Below are positions 8,707 through 18,769 of a DNA stretch of 64,000 bases, in pieces. The first letter of the stretch is position 1; the number at the start of each line of letters is the position of its first letter. A program made the position numbers and the translations under genes. The DNA is from Flavobacteriales bacterium (GTDB lineage Bacteria; Bacteroidota; Bacteroidia; Flavobacteriales_G; JALEGO01), in contig JAHDEG010000003.1 in NCBI GenBank assembly GCA_020628935.1, positions 1 through 64,000 of the forward strand. Reading direction: 5' to 3'. Under the pieces are notes generated by a model that was not told the origin of the DNA, did not search any database, and was given only the letters and a program-made list of their open reading frames with translations.

Positions 8707-10731
8707 ATGTCAAAACCAAGTCGATATTTAGTTACTTCTGCTCTTCCGTATGCTAACGGGCCATTACACATTGGTCATGTTGCCGGAGCTTATCTTCCTG
8801 CCGATATATACGTACGTTATTTAAAAGGGAAAAACGAAGATGTTGTTTTTGTTTGCGGATCAGATGAGCATGGTGCAGCCATTACCATTAAAGCACTTAA
8901 AGAAAAAACTACCCCGCAAGAAATTGTAGATGAGTTTCACAAAATCAATAAAAAAGCCTTTGCAGATTTTGGAATTAACTTTGATATTTACCACAGAACC
9001 TCAGCTAAAATACATCATGAAACTGCACAAGGGTTTTTCAAAAATTTATTTGAAGGAGGAAAATTTATAGAAGAAACCTCTGAACAATTTTACGATGCAG
9101 CTCATGACCAGTTTTTAGCCGATAGATATATTATGGGCACTTGTCCTAAATGTGAATATGATAGCGCGTATGGCGATCAATGTGAAAAATGTGGCTCAGC
9201 ACTAAGCCCAACAGAATTAATTAACCCTAAATCAACCCTAACAGGTAACACTCCAGAACTTAAAACCACTAAACACTGGTATTTCCCTCTAAACGATTAC
9301 GAACCTTGGTTAAAAGAATGGATTTTAGAGCAGCATAAAGATTGGAAAACAAACGTTTCAGGGCAATGTAAAAGTTGGTTAGATGCAGGTTTACAACCCA
9401 GAGCAATGACCCGTGATTTAGACTGGGGAGTTCAGGTTCCAATTAAAGGAGCAGATGGTAAAGTATTGTATGTTTGGTTAGATGCTCCAATCGGTTACAT
9501 TTCTGCCACTAAACAATGGGCAATAGAAAACAATAAAAACTGGGAAGATTATTGGAAAAAGCCAGATACCAAGCTTGTACACTTTATTGGGAAGGATAAC
9601 ATTGTATTTCATTGTATTATTTTCCCTAGTTTACTTAAAGCCAATTCAGAAACTTATATACTACCAGATAATGTTCCGGCAAACGAATTTTTAAATTTAG
9701 AAGGAGGAAAAATATCAACCTCACGTAACCATGCTATTTGGTTAAATGAGTTTGTAGCAGATTTTCCGGGCAAGCAAGATGTATTAAGGTATGTTTTATG
9801 CTCAATTGCACCAGAAACAAAAGATAGTGAGTTTACTTGGGCAGATTATCAAGCAAGAAACAACAATGAGCTTGTAGCCATATACGGCAACTTTGTAAAC
9901 CGATGTGTAGTGCTTACTCAAAAGTATTATAAAGGTGAAATACCTGAAATTACTGCTTTTGACGAAAGAGAATTAAAGGTTTTGGAGGATGTAAAAGTAG
10001 CAAAGCAAAAGATAGAAAAATCAATTGAAAGATATCGATTTAGAGAAGCCCAAAACGAAATGATGAATGTTGCCCGTATCGGAAACAAGTATTTGGCAGA
10101 TATAGAACCATGGAAGTTAATTAAAACAAACCCAGAAGAAGTGAAAGAAATAATGGCTTGCGCAAATGTAATTGTAGCAAATTTAGCGGCTTTAAGTAGT
10201 CCGTTTTTACCACAGACAAGCTTAAAATTAACAGATGCTTTTGGACTTACTTTAACTTGGGAGGATGCAGGTTCAGAAGAGCTTTATAAAAAGTTAAAAA
10301 CAATAAAACCACTTGAACTACTATTTACTAAAGTAGAAGATGAAACAGTTATTGAGCAGGTAGAAAAATTAAAAAAACCAGAAGAAACAAGCCATATGCC
10401 TCAAAAAGAAAGTATTGCTTTTGACGACTTTACTAAACTAGATATTCGTGTAGGAGAAATTATATCTGCCGAAAAAGTAAAAAAGACTAAAAAGCTACTA
10501 GAGATAAAGGTTAATACCGGTTTAGATGTTAGAACAGTAGTTTCAGGTATTGCGGAGCATTATAAGCCAGAGGATATCATAGGGCAAAAAGTAACTCTAT
10601 TGCTAAACTTAGAACCAAGAAAAATAAAAGGCATTGAATCTCAAGGAATGATTTTAATGGCAGAGGATAATGAAAACCTTCAATTTGTTCAACCATCCGA
10701 AGATGCAGTAGCTGGTAGTTTGATAGGATAA
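8707..10731 (+). CDS. metG: Methionine-tRNA ligase
   Basis: 674 residues, class I aminoacyl-tRNA synthetase. The HIGH motif is exact (residues 21-24). The zinc knuckle has four Cys in TCPKCEYDSAYGDQCEKC near 144-160. The KMSKS loop reads KISTS, and an anticodon-binding helical domain follows. The last 110 residues form an EMAP/Trbp111-type tRNA-binding OB domain (DFTKLDIRVGEI to the end), as in the dimeric bacterial enzymes. It charges tRNA-Met for initiation and elongation. A -7 box TATCTTTG lies at 8670-8677, with no clear -33 element. Confidence 0.97.
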   Translation: MSKPSRYLVTSALPYANGPLHIGHVAGAYLPADIYVRYLKGKNEDVVFVCGSDEHGAAITIKALKEKTTPQEIVDEFHKINKKAFADFGINFDIYHRTSAKIHHETAQGFFKNLFEGGKFIEETSEQFYDAAHDQFLADRYIMGTCPKCEYDSAYGDQCEKCGSALSPTELINPKSTLTGNTPELKTTKHWYFPLNDYEPWLKEWILEQHKDWKTNVSGQCKSWLDAGLQPRAMTRDLDWGVQVPIKGADGKVLYVWLDAPIGYISATKQWAIENNKNWEDYWKKPDTKLVHFIGKDNIVFHCIIFPSLLKANSETYILPDNVPANEFLNLEGGKISTSRNHAIWLNEFVADFPGKQDVLRYVLCSIAPETKDSEFTWADYQARNNNELVAIYGNFVNRCVVLTQKYYKGEIPEITAFDERELKVLEDVKVAKQKIEKSIERYRFREAQNEMMNVARIGNKYLADIEPWKLIKTNPEEVKEIMACANVIVANLAALSSPFLPQTSLKLTDAFGLTLTWEDAGSEELYKKLKTIKPLELLFTKVEDETVIEQVEKLKKPEETSHMPQKESIAFDDFTKLDIRVGEIISAEKVKKTKKLLEIKVNTGLDVRTVVSGIAEHYKPEDIIGQKVTLLLNLEPRKIKGIESQGMILMAEDNENLQFVQPSEDAVAGSLIG

Positions 10732-10746
10732 GTATTAAAAACTGAC

Positions 10747-10766
10747 TTGGGGAGTTTACTCCCCAA
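10747..10766. terminator. Palindromic terminator between metG and the cytosine deaminase gene
   Basis: A perfect 9-base inverted repeat TTGGGGAGT / ACTCCCCAA with two bases between the arms. Because the genes converge, it can act on both transcripts. On the minus strand it is followed by a short T-run (GTCAGTTTTTA). One arm codes for the last residues of the deaminase, so stop codon and terminator are superimposed. Confidence 0.6.
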
Positions 10767-11196
10767 TATCTTCATTCCACAACCCTGGCTTTTCTTCAAT
10801 AAAGCTTGTCATCATGCTAATGCATTCTTCATTGTTTAAGTCGACAACCTCAACACCATGTGATTGCATAAATTCTTTCGCACCATCAAATGTTTTTGAT
10901 TCGCCTACAATTACTTTAGGGATATTAAACTGTACAATGGTACCCGCACACATATAACAAGGCATAAGTGTAGAGTAAATAACAGTGTCTTTATAACTAC
11001 CTATCCTGCCAGCATTGTTTAAACAATCCATTTCGCCATGTAGTATTGGATTTTGCTCTTGCACTCGCTTGTTTCTTCCGCTGGCAACTAATTTACCGTT
11101 TTTAACAAGTGCAGACCCAATAGGTATTCCTCCTTCAGAAAGCCCTTTTTTAGCTTCATCAATAGCAATGCGCATGAACTCATCAACTTTTTCCAT
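10756..11196 (-). CDS. Cytosine deaminase, fungal (FCY1) type
   Basis: 146 residues, CDA-fold zinc deaminase. Zinc ligands and catalytic Glu are His53 and Glu55 in LHGEMDCLNNAGR, and Cys80 and Cys83 in MPCYMCAG. It differs from bacterial TadA and guanine deaminases and follows the yeast Fcy1 pattern. HGE replaces HAE, Phe103 follows VVGE-like VIVGES, and the C-terminus reads IEEKPGLWNEDIGE, matching the yeast ending that supplies the substrate-contacting Trp and Asp (here Trp140 and Asp143). The predicted reaction is cytosine to uracil plus ammonia in pyrimidine salvage. It starts 13 bases upstream of the convergent terminator of metG and lies just downstream of the C10 protease gene. Confidence 0.85.
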   Translation of the reverse strand: MEKVDEFMRIAIDEAKKGLSEGGIPIGSALVKNGKLVASGRNKRVQEQNPILHGEMDCLNNAGRIGSYKDTVIYSTLMPCYMCAGTIVQFNIPKVIVGESKTFDGAKEFMQSHGVEVVDLNNEECISMMTSFIEEKPGLWNEDIGE

Positions 11197-11208
11197 AGGG
11201 CTTTGGTA

Positions 11209-13791
11209 CTACTTAATTAAAGTAAACGATTGTTGAGCAACAGCATTAGTGGCTAACAACCTTAAAACATATGTGCCTTCTGATAAGTGATTTAAATCTA
11301 ACACATTGTTAAGTGTATTTACAACTTCATTAGAATAAACAACCTGGCCTGCTGCATTTAAAACCTCTAAAGAATTTACATCATTTGGTATTTCAGTCAC
11401 GTTTAAAATTCCTTTTGAAGGATTAGGAAACATATTAAAAGCAGTTGTAATAATGTCATTTACCGAAGTAACTGCTTCTGTTTTTGAAGCTTCAATTTTG
11501 AAGCCATATGTGCCTTTATTTCCTGCATAAAAAGATTTCATTTCAATATTAAAAACTCCGCCTCCGCTAACAGTTATAGGTAACATTTCTGTGCCATCAA
11601 CTAAATCAACAACTTGCGTTCCGTTTAAATAACCTTTAAAAGCAACATCGTTGGTATATTGTGTAGGATTGTTATAAATATCAAATACCTGTACTTTAAA
11701 CGTATAGTCAAAACCAGGTTCTAAGTTTATAGCGTAATTATCAATATCACCGTTAAAATGAATATCTGCATCATCAATAAAAACTTCTGCTTGTTGGTTA
11801 AAAAAGTCAAGCTCTATGTTTTGTGCAGAGTTTTGATCATCGTTAAACTCATAGTAATCTCCTAAATTACTAAAATCAGTAATTACAATATCAAAAGGCT
11901 GTGTTGCTGGATAAAAACCATCATCCATTCTCATCCAATTGCCATTTGCTTCTTTGTACCAAAATGCCAATTGGTATGCCCCTAAATCATAATCGAGGCC
12001 ATCAATATTAAACGTAATCTGTTTCGTGTTATTTTCTGAAATGCTAACCACATTCGATTGGTCTAGTTCTGCCAACCAATCACCACCAAATTCTTCTAAG
12101 TCTACCGAAATAATGCCGGTGAAATTGTAGGGCAATTGATTTACTACCGTTAATTTACATGTAAAGTTTTCTCCTAATTCAACTTTGCTTGGCACATCAG
12201 CTTCTAAAAAAGGAACTAAATTGCTGTAGTCAGTTAAGACTCCTTCTGGTAACTCATGCTCAATATTAATCGGGTTTTGATACGAGTATTGTTTTACCAA
12301 CCCGTTAGACTGGCTATTACCATAGTAAAGAGCTAATTGATATTCCTTCTCAAAAACATCAGAAATACTTAGGTCTAAAAAGCTCAATTTCTTAGCTTGG
12401 TTTGATGATATTGAAAGATTACCTATTGTTTCTAAAGTATCTAATACCGCTCCGTTTTCATCAATTAAAACGAGGTGATAATCTGCCGTTAGTGTAGATG
12501 AGCCTGTGTTTTTAACACGTGTAACTAAGTTAAATGGAGAGGTGTAATCTCTTGTATAGACCGCGTCAAAGTTAGTTACCGCAACACCAGTAGTATTAGT
12601 GTTACCGATATCTCTTATGCTTAAACGAGCCGACAAACGTGGTATATTATTAGGTATGAAACCTGGTTTAATACCAACAATCGCTTTTTGGTTTTCATTA
12701 AATGAATACGTAGAACCAGGGTTAAGATCCGTAATTTCGAAATAACCATTATATGAACCGCTCCAACCCCAATTCACGTGAAATTGACCGTCATCATTAT
12801 ACCCGTCTATTACAAAAGCATGACCTGCTTGAGGATCAGGACAAAACCCTGAATGATATACAACTCTATCATCATCTAACTCATCTTTAATTAGCGCTGA
12901 CCATTGACTATCGGTATAGTTATTTTTGTACTTTAATTTTACTGTGCTAGAATAGCTAAAGTACTTTTTCATTGCGTAAGGCACATCAAATGTAAAAGCA
13001 CCGCTAGAACTTGGACTAAAGTTCATATCAATAGAAACTCCAATATCATACATTAACTTAGAAACAGCCTCTTTTTCTTCTTGTGTTGAATTATTATAAA
13101 GTTTATCGGGCATATTATCCCAGTTATATGTAGAGTTATCAAAATTCACTGAGGTTTTACCATATGTTTCGTGATTGTATGAACGATAACCTTTACCCGT
13201 TGGAGGAAAATTATGGTATTTCATTATTTGAGCAACGGCAGTAGCAACGCAACCTGTTGGGGCTCCTTCTGGACTATATAGATTGTAGTTTGGACGTTGA
13301 CTCCACTTAGTTGTTAATAAGGGTTCAACTACATCATCTTTCTGTACAGAAAAATCACCCCCCTTATATTTGGCCCATTTGTTTTTGGTAAAGCTAGATG
13401 CCTGCATGTTTTGCTCAACTGCTTTTCTTATTCCTTGATTATACTCTTTAACTAATTTTTGGAAGGATTCTGGAAGATCGGCTTCTAACGATAAATTACC
13501 ATCAAAACTATACCCAAGTATTGGCAAAACTCTTTCATCTGCAGAAATTAAAGCAAAGCCAGCTTCACCATTCTGAAATATATACATAGAGTTTATTTGT
13601 TCTGTGCTAGCCCCTTGCTGAACCTCTACAACTTCTTTTTTATAAAGATAAAACTCACTATCGTCACCTGTTTTTCCGGCAGGAATTAATAAGCCTTTAG
13701 CAATTTCTTCAGCAGTTACTTGATCAACTGGCTGAGCAAAAGATAGGCTCGTATAAATAAATGCTAAAAAGAGAATAGAATACCGAATCAT
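11209..13791 (-). CDS. Secreted peptidase C10 (streptopain-like) with T9SS sorting domain
   Basis: 860 residues. It has a signal peptide (to SFAQ, about residue 19) and a Spi-like propeptide of about 150 residues. A C10 cysteine protease domain follows, with nucleophile Cys181 in APTGCVATAVAQIMKYH and catalytic His324 in AGHAFVIDGY, then the VNWGWSGSYNGYF block. About 400 residues of beta-sandwich modules come next. A type A T9SS tail ends the protein (FPNPSKGILNV to GTYVLRLLATN). The protein should be exported by Sec, cross the outer membrane through T9SS and be anchored or released as an extracellular protease. Its own promoter is visible upstream. No inhibitor gene of the Spi type is adjacent. 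Confidence 0.93.
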   Translation of the reverse strand: MIRYSILFLAFIYTSLSFAQPVDQVTAEEIAKGLLIPAGKTGDDSEFYLYKKEVVEVQQGASTEQINSMYIFQNGEAGFALISADERVLPILGYSFDGNLSLEADLPESFQKLVKEYNQGIRKAVEQNMQASSFTKNKWAKYKGGDFSVQKDDVVEPLLTTKWSQRPNYNLYSPEGAPTGCVATAVAQIMKYHNFPPTGKGYRSYNHETYGKTSVNFDNSTYNWDNMPDKLYNNSTQEEKEAVSKLMYDIGVSIDMNFSPSSSGAFTFDVPYAMKKYFSYSSTVKLKYKNNYTDSQWSALIKDELDDDRVVYHSGFCPDPQAGHAFVIDGYNDDGQFHVNWGWSGSYNGYFEITDLNPGSTYSFNENQKAIVGIKPGFIPNNIPRLSARLSIRDIGNTNTTGVAVTNFDAVYTRDYTSPFNLVTRVKNTGSSTLTADYHLVLIDENGAVLDTLETIGNLSISSNQAKKLSFLDLSISDVFEKEYQLALYYGNSQSNGLVKQYSYQNPINIEHELPEGVLTDYSNLVPFLEADVPSKVELGENFTCKLTVVNQLPYNFTGIISVDLEEFGGDWLAELDQSNVVSISENNTKQITFNIDGLDYDLGAYQLAFWYKEANGNWMRMDDGFYPATQPFDIVITDFSNLGDYYEFNDDQNSAQNIELDFFNQQAEVFIDDADIHFNGDIDNYAINLEPGFDYTFKVQVFDIYNNPTQYTNDVAFKGYLNGTQVVDLVDGTEMLPITVSGGGVFNIEMKSFYAGNKGTYGFKIEASKTEAVTSVNDIITTAFNMFPNPSKGILNVTEIPNDVNSLEVLNAAGQVVYSNEVVNTLNNVLDLNHLSEGTYVLRLLATNAVAQQSFTLIK

Positions 13792-13815
13792 AATCTTAAC
13801 TGTTTAAGTTCGGTG

Positions 13816-13846
13816 CAAAACTATGACTTAAAAGCTCACAATGCAA
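13816..13846 (-). promoter_or_regulatory. Promoter of the C10 protease gene
   Basis: On the minus strand the Bacteroidota consensus is complete: TTG (13846-13844), 20-base spacer, TAGTTTTG (13823-13816), about 25 bases before the ATG. A small inverted repeat AATGCA/TGCATT (13840-13845 and 13851-13856) overlaps the -33 element and could be an operator. Confidence 0.65.
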
Positions 13847-13907
13847 TGCGTGCATTAAAAGTTAATGTTAAGATAACAATGAAATGTAATGAATAGTAGT
13901 ACAAAAA

Positions 13908-14092
13908 ACCCGTGCTACTATAGTTTTGAAAAATCCTTAATAAGCTAAGGTTTTGAAAATCCCTTCGGTTGGTTCGAAAATCTCCTGTTTGGCTTTCGCC
14001 TCTATTTCAATTAAGAAATTGAGCCTGCTCTAGTCAACTAAAGTTTATTCAGCGGTTGCGTGTTGATTTTTCAAATTGTTAACAGCACGGGT
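13908..14092. repeat. Intergenic element bounded by a 9-base inverted repeat
   Basis: The 307-base gap between the C10 gene and panD has no reading frame of note. It contains ACCCGTGCT (13908-13916) and its exact complement AGCACGGGT (14084-14092), bounding about 185 bases. Inside are GGCTTTCGCCTCTATTTCAA, similar to the GGCTTTCCGTTTCAA segment of the 55180 repeat, and a small hairpin TCAATT-aaga-AATTGA. It may be a degraded or distinct member of the same palindromic repeat group. Confidence 0.4.
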
Positions 14093-14098
14093 AAATTT

Positions 14099-14479
14099 TT
14101 ATACTTTCAATGTTTTTTCGCCTGTAACAACCTCTTTAATAGAGTTGTCTTTGTTAGGAATAACTACAACAGGTTTATGGCTAGAAAGTTCTTCTTTAGT
14201 CATTAAACCATAAGCTATAATAATAACGATGTCGTCTTTAGCTACTTTTCTTGCGGCTGCACCATTTAAACAAATTGTACCGCTACCAGGCTTTCCTTCA
14301 ATAACATACGTTTCTAAACGTTCACCGTTATTTACGTTTAATATTTGTACACGCTCTCCAGGGAAAATACCAGAAGCATCCAATAAGGTTTTATCAATAG
14401 TTATACTACCAACATAATTTAAATCAGCTTCAGTAACAGTTGCTCTGTGAATTTTTGAACGAAAAACATTTAATAACAT
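14099..14479 (-). CDS. panD: Aspartate 1-decarboxylase
   Basis: 126 residues, normal proenzyme length. The self-processing site Gly24-Ser25 is present in YVGSITID; cleavage makes the pyruvoyl cofactor on Ser25. Lys9 and the Arg and Tyr pocket residues of the family are in [15 protein letters not shown] and further on. It makes beta-alanine from aspartate for pantothenate and CoA. It lies 74 bases downstream of the LpxL-type acyltransferase gene on the same strand. No other pan gene is in the window. Confidence 0.96.
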   Translation of the reverse strand: MLLNVFRSKIHRATVTEADLNYVGSITIDKTLLDASGIFPGERVQILNVNNGERLETYVIEGKPGSGTICLNGAAARKVAKDDIVIIIAYGLMTKEELSSHKPVVVIPNKDNSIKEVVTGEKTLKV

Positions 14480-14553
14480 GCGAAAAACTTTAGTGTGTAT
14501 GCAAACATAATTAAACTAGTTAGAACGGCTTGCTAACTAGCAACACTGTTTAT

Positions 14554-15411
14554 TTAATTTGGTCTCTTATGTTTCCATCTTCTATGGCTCCACAACCAAT
14601 ACTGAGGAGCTTTTAAAATAGTTTCTTCAATTTTTTTATTAGAAATTTCAGTCACATTTCCATGTTCAGAAGAGTCAACTGCATGGGTTAAATCTGTAAA
14701 AATTGTTTCGTAATACCCTCTTTTCACTTTATTGATTTCCATGTATATAATTGCAGAATTATAATCTCTTGTATATTTCTCACAGCCAAATAAAACAGCA
14801 GTATCTTGATTTAAAAAAGTCATCCAATGGGCTTTTACTGGGTTAGATGGACTTTGATCGGATAGAAAAAACATGGCAAAACCACCTTCCCCTTTATTTT
14901 CAAAAACTCCTTTTACTTCGCGTGGGCTAACAAATGTTAAACCTGTTTTTGAACGAGACTTTTTCATTTTCTCATCAATAAATTTATTTGATAATGGCGT
15001 ATAAATGGCATAAACAGAATTGTTGATATACAATGGTATAGATAGTGCTGTAAGTTCCCAGTTATTGAAATGTGCGCCAGTTACAACTACTGGCTTACCT
15101 TCATCAATATACTTTTGAATTATTTCGGGATTCTTAAAAACGGAACGCTTTTGAATTTCTTTATTTGACATACCAAAGCACTTTATACTCTCCACAAAAA
15201 TGTCCATCAAATGTTTATAAAACAGTTTTTCAACTCTTAGTATTTCTCCTTCACTATAGTTAGGTAATGATTTTTTTAAATTCCCTCGAACAATTTTTTT
15301 TCGATAACCAACAACTCTATAAATAATAAAGTATAAAAAATCTGATAGTTTGTGAAGCAGCCAAAGCGGCAAAGCAGATAAAGGCCTAATTACTAAATAG
15401 TATAATAGCAT
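14554..15411 (-). CDS. Lipid A acyltransferase, LpxL/HtrB family
   Basis: 285 residues with one N-terminal membrane anchor (about 5-22). The catalytic HX4E motif is in TGAHFNNWELT near 120, and the second family block is FLSDQSPSN. These enzymes add a secondary acyl chain to Kdo-lipid A at the inner face of the cytoplasmic membrane. The length and motif order match the short Bacteroidota LpxL-like proteins. It may also belong to ornithine-lipid or other O-acyltransferases of the same fold. It is upstream of panD, and the start region is 89 bases from the divergent gene at 15501. Confidence 0.88.
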   Translation of the reverse strand: MLLYYLVIRPLSALPLWLLHKLSDFLYFIIYRVVGYRKKIVRGNLKKSLPNYSEGEILRVEKLFYKHLMDIFVESIKCFGMSNKEIQKRSVFKNPEIIQKYIDEGKPVVVTGAHFNNWELTALSIPLYINNSVYAIYTPLSNKFIDEKMKKSRSKTGLTFVSPREVKGVFENKGEGGFAMFFLSDQSPSNPVKAHWMTFLNQDTAVLFGCEKYTRDYNSAIIYMEINKVKRGYYETIFTDLTHAVDSSEHGNVTEISNKKIEETILKAPQYWLWSHRRWKHKRPN

Positions 15412-15500
15412 AATGAGTCAAAAATAACACAAAATAATCAATGCTCATTTTATGAAACATTAATTTAAAAATGGAGTACAAATGCTCCTAAAACTATTTT

Positions 15501-15911
15501 ATGAGATATTTAAAAACCGCTATAACAGTTATAATTAGCACATTTTGTATAGCGTCTTCTTCTTTTGCTCAAGACTCTGATGCTAAATCAAAAACACTTC
15601 AACCTATTTATAAAATGAAAGGGGTTGTTAAAAACTCTAGCACTAAAAAAAGGATTTATGATGCAACAATTACCTTAAAGGGTTCTGATGGATCTGAAGA
15701 AACAATTAAAACCAACAAAAGGGGTAAATACCTTTTTTATTTAAAAGAACCAGTGAACACTCCAATCATAAAACCAAATACGACCTATACGATTACTGTT
15801 AAAAAAGAGGGATACAAAAGTACTACTTCCACAGAGTCAACCAAAGGTGTTGAGGGCGATAAAGTAACCTTTGATCAAGATTTTTTACTTGAGCCTAAAC
15901 CTTCAGAATAA
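15501..15911 (+). CDS. Secreted protein with carboxypeptidase-regulatory-like domain
   Basis: 136 residues: a signal peptide ending at SSFAQ (about residue 24) and then one beta-sandwich of the CarboxypepD_reg/Cna-B type. The pattern is KGVVKNSSTKKRIYDATITL, then KTNKRGKYLF, then TYTITVKKEGYKS. Such single-domain proteins are periplasmic or surface proteins in Bacteroidota; no partner is evident. It stands 89 bases before sdhC, which has its own -7 box TATTTTTG at 15964-15971. Confidence 0.7.
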   Translation: MRYLKTAITVIISTFCIASSSFAQDSDAKSKTLQPIYKMKGVVKNSSTKKRIYDATITLKGSDGSEETIKTNKRGKYLFYLKEPVNTPIIKPNTTYTITVKKEGYKSTTSTESTKGVEGDKVTFDQDFLLEPKPSE

Positions 15912-16000
15912 AATCTATCACTAAAAATGAAGCTTTTATATCGCTTCGGGAACTTTTAGTTTGTATTTTTGTTATAAATTGAACGAAAACTAACGTTAGT

Positions 16001-16711
16001 ATGGCTAAATCAGCTCTTTTAAAATCATCGCTTGCAAAAAAATATTGGATGGCAGCAAGTGGTCTATTTCTTTGTTTATTCCTTGTTGGGCATTTGTTGG
16101 GTAATTTCCAGTTAATGATTAAGCCAGTAGCAGAAAACGGAATAGCCAACATTGCTCAAGAGCAATTTAATTTTTATGCTCACTTTATGACTACAAACCC
16201 TCTTGTAAAGGTGTTGTCATATGTTACTTACTTAAGCATTTTATTTCATGCGGTTGATGGTATTTTACTAACCATTCAAAACAAAAAAGCTAGGCCAGTA
16301 GATTACGTAAAAAATAACCCGAGTGCAAACTCTGTATGGACCTCAAGATATATGGGAATATTAGGGACATTAATTTTAGTATTTATAATTATACATATGT
16401 ATGCCTTTTGGGGAGCAATGCATTTTAGGTTAGAGCCCAATTATGTTTTAGTTGATGGAACAATAGTTAAAGATTTATACCCAGAAGTATTTGGAGCTTT
16501 TAAAAACAGCCTAGGCTATACATTACTCTATGTAGTTTGTATGTTTCCTATTGGTTTTCATTTATCGCATGGTTTTGCAAGTGCGTTTCAAACATTTGGG
16601 TTAAATCACAAAAAATACAATTCAATAATTAAGTATACAGGCTTGGCATTTAGTATTTTAGTGCCGGCTGCTTTTGCAATTATTCCACTGTATATTCACT
16701 TTATCCTTTAA
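16001..16711 (+). CDS. sdhC: Succinate dehydrogenase cytochrome b subunit
   Basis: 236 residues with five hydrophobic spans and conserved His residues in LVGHLLGNFQL, FHAVDGIL, IIHMYAFW and GFHLSHGF. This is the layout of type B succinate:quinone oxidoreductases, with one di-haem cytochrome b subunit. It anchors SdhA and SdhB to the inner membrane and passes electrons to menaquinone. It is the first gene of sdhCAB; its stop lies 6 bases before the likely sdhA ATG. Confidence 0.95.
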   Translation: MAKSALLKSSLAKKYWMAASGLFLCLFLVGHLLGNFQLMIKPVAENGIANIAQEQFNFYAHFMTTNPLVKVLSYVTYLSILFHAVDGILLTIQNKKARPVDYVKNNPSANSVWTSRYMGILGTLILVFIIIHMYAFWGAMHFRLEPNYVLVDGTIVKDLYPEVFGAFKNSLGYTLLYVVCMFPIGFHLSHGFASAFQTFGLNHKKYNSIIKYTGLAFSILVPAAFAIIPLYIHFIL

Positions 16712-16717
16712 TTGAGT

Positions 16718-18721
16718 ATGTCAAAATTAGATAGTAAAACACCTTCAGGTCCTTTAAAGGATAAATGGACCAAACATAAAAACGAAATTAACCTTGTAAA
16801 CCCTGCAAACAAACGTCTTATAGATGTTATTGTGGTTGGTTCTGGTTTGGCGGGCAGTTCTGCTGCTGCTTCATTGGCTGAAATGGGGTACAATGTCAAA
16901 TGTTTTTGTTTTCAAGATACACCAAGGCGGGCACACTCTATTGCCGCCCAGGGAGGAATTAATGCCGCAAAAAACTACCAAAATGATGGCGATTCAACCT
17001 ACCGATTGTTTTATGACACCATTAAAGGTGGAGATTATAGATCCAGAGAGGCTAATGTTTATCGCTTGGCAGAGGTTTCAGCTAATATTATAGATCAGTG
17101 TGTCGCTCAAGGAGTTCCATTTGCAAGAGAGTACGGGGGTTTGCTAGACAACCGATCCTTTGGTGGAGTACTTGTCTCAAGAACGTTTTATGCAAAGGGG
17201 CAAACCGGTCAGCAGTTGCTACTAGGTGCTTATTCGGCTCTTTCAAGACAAATTGCTAAAGGCAAGGTTAAAATGTACACACGTCACGAAATGCTTGACG
17301 TGGTTAAGGTAGACGGTAAAGCGAGAGGTATCATTGCTAGAAACCTCACAAATGGTGAAATTGAAAGGCACAGCGCTCATGCAGTTGTATTGTGTTCTGG
17401 AGGATACGGAAACGTGTTCTTTTTATCAACAAATGCAATGGGATCCAACGTTACAGCCGCTTGGAAAGCTCACAAGAGAGGTGCCTTTTTTGCAAACCCA
17501 TGCTTTACACAAATTCACCCTACCTGCATACCTGTTTCAGGAGACCATCAGTCTAAATTAACATTAATGTCTGAGTCTTTAAGAAACGATGGCAGAATTT
17601 GGGTTCCTAAAAAGAAAGAAGATGTTGAAGCTATTCGCAGCAAAAAGAAAAAACCTGTAGAAATTGCAGAGGCAGATAGAGATTACTATTTAGAAAGAAG
17701 GTACCCTTCATTTGGTAATCTAGTACCAAGAGACGTTGCTTCAAGAGCAGCTAAAGAGCGTTGTGACGAAGGTTACGGAGTTAATAAAACCGGAGAAGCA
17801 GTGTTTTTAGATTTTGCATCAGCATTTGTAAGATATGGCACAACAGAAGCGAAGGTTAAAGGAATTAATAATCCTTCCCCAGAAAAAATTAAAGAATTGG
17901 GTAGAGCCGTAATTAAGTCTAAGTACGGCAACTTGTTTGATATGTACAAGCAAATTACCGATGACGATCCTTACCTAACACCAATGATGATTTACCCCGC
18001 GGTTCACTACACTATGGGCGGATTATGGGTAGATTATAACTTAATGACCAACGTACCAGGCTTATATGCATGTGGAGAAGCTAATTTCTCTGATCATGGT
18101 GCGAATAGATTAGGTGCATCTGCTTTAATGCAAGGCTTAGCCGATGGTTATTTTGTGTTACCCTATACAATTGGTGATTACTTAGCGGGCGATATTAGAA
18201 CAGGTTCAATACCAACAAATTCACCAGAATTTGATGAAGCTGAGAAAAATGTCACCGATAAAATTAACACACTACTAAACATAAACGGAACCAAACCAGT
18301 TGATTATTTCCATAAAAGACTAGGTAAGGTTATGTGGAATAAAGTTGGTATGTCAAGAAATGCCAAACAACTACAAGAAGCTATTGATGAAATAAAAAGC
18401 ATTAGAGAAGAGTTTTGGAAGGATGTTCGCGTAACAGGCGATGCCGCATCTATGAACGAAGAGCTTAACAAAGCGACAAGAGTTGCTGATTTCTTAGAAC
18501 TTGGAGAATTATTTGCAAAAGATGCACTAGAAAGAGAAGAGTCTTGTGGTGGTCATTTCAGAGAAGAGTTTAAAACAGAAGAAGGAGAAGCAAGAAGAGA
18601 TGATGAGGCCTTTAAATTTGTTTCTGCGTGGGAATACGCAGGCGAACCTAAAGATGCCGTTTTACATAAAGAAGAACTTGTTTTTGAAAACGTTGAATTA
18701 AAAACAAGAAGCTACAAATAA
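16718..18721 (+). CDS. sdhA: Succinate dehydrogenase flavoprotein subunit
   Basis: 667 residues from the ATG at 16718; a TTG six bases earlier is a less likely start. The N-terminal FAD-binding Rossmann motif is [12 protein letters not shown] near 40-51. The covalent-FAD His lies in [14 protein letters not shown]. The substrate-site and active-site Arg blocks HPTCIP and [10 protein letters not shown] are present, together with [20 protein letters not shown]. It oxidises succinate to fumarate in the TCA cycle as the catalytic subunit of complex II. The 40-residue N-terminal extension and the overall size fit the type B family of Bacteroidota. Confidence 0.97.
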   Translation: MSKLDSKTPSGPLKDKWTKHKNEINLVNPANKRLIDVIVVGSGLAGSSAAASLAEMGYNVKCFCFQDTPRRAHSIAAQGGINAAKNYQNDGDSTYRLFYDTIKGGDYRSREANVYRLAEVSANIIDQCVAQGVPFAREYGGLLDNRSFGGVLVSRTFYAKGQTGQQLLLGAYSALSRQIAKGKVKMYTRHEMLDVVKVDGKARGIIARNLTNGEIERHSAHAVVLCSGGYGNVFFLSTNAMGSNVTAAWKAHKRGAFFANPCFTQIHPTCIPVSGDHQSKLTLMSESLRNDGRIWVPKKKEDVEAIRSKKKKPVEIAEADRDYYLERRYPSFGNLVPRDVASRAAKERCDEGYGVNKTGEAVFLDFASAFVRYGTTEAKVKGINNPSPEKIKELGRAVIKSKYGNLFDMYKQITDDDPYLTPMMIYPAVHYTMGGLWVDYNLMTNVPGLYACGEANFSDHGANRLGASALMQGLADGYFVLPYTIGDYLAGDIRTGSIPTNSPEFDEAEKNVTDKINTLLNINGTKPVDYFHKRLGKVMWNKVGMSRNAKQLQEAIDEIKSIREEFWKDVRVTGDAASMNEELNKATRVADFLELGELFAKDALEREESCGGHFREEFKTEEGEARRDDEAFKFVSAWEYAGEPKDAVLHKEELVFENVELKTRSYK

Positions 18722-18769
18722 TAGTTAGTATATGGTAACCCCATTTTACTCACAATAAAAAATTAAGCC

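Noticed and set aside
16824-17561. Open frames of 75-89 codons inside sdhA
   Set aside because: They overlap a certain sdhA frame, have no ribosome site or family features, and are shadows.
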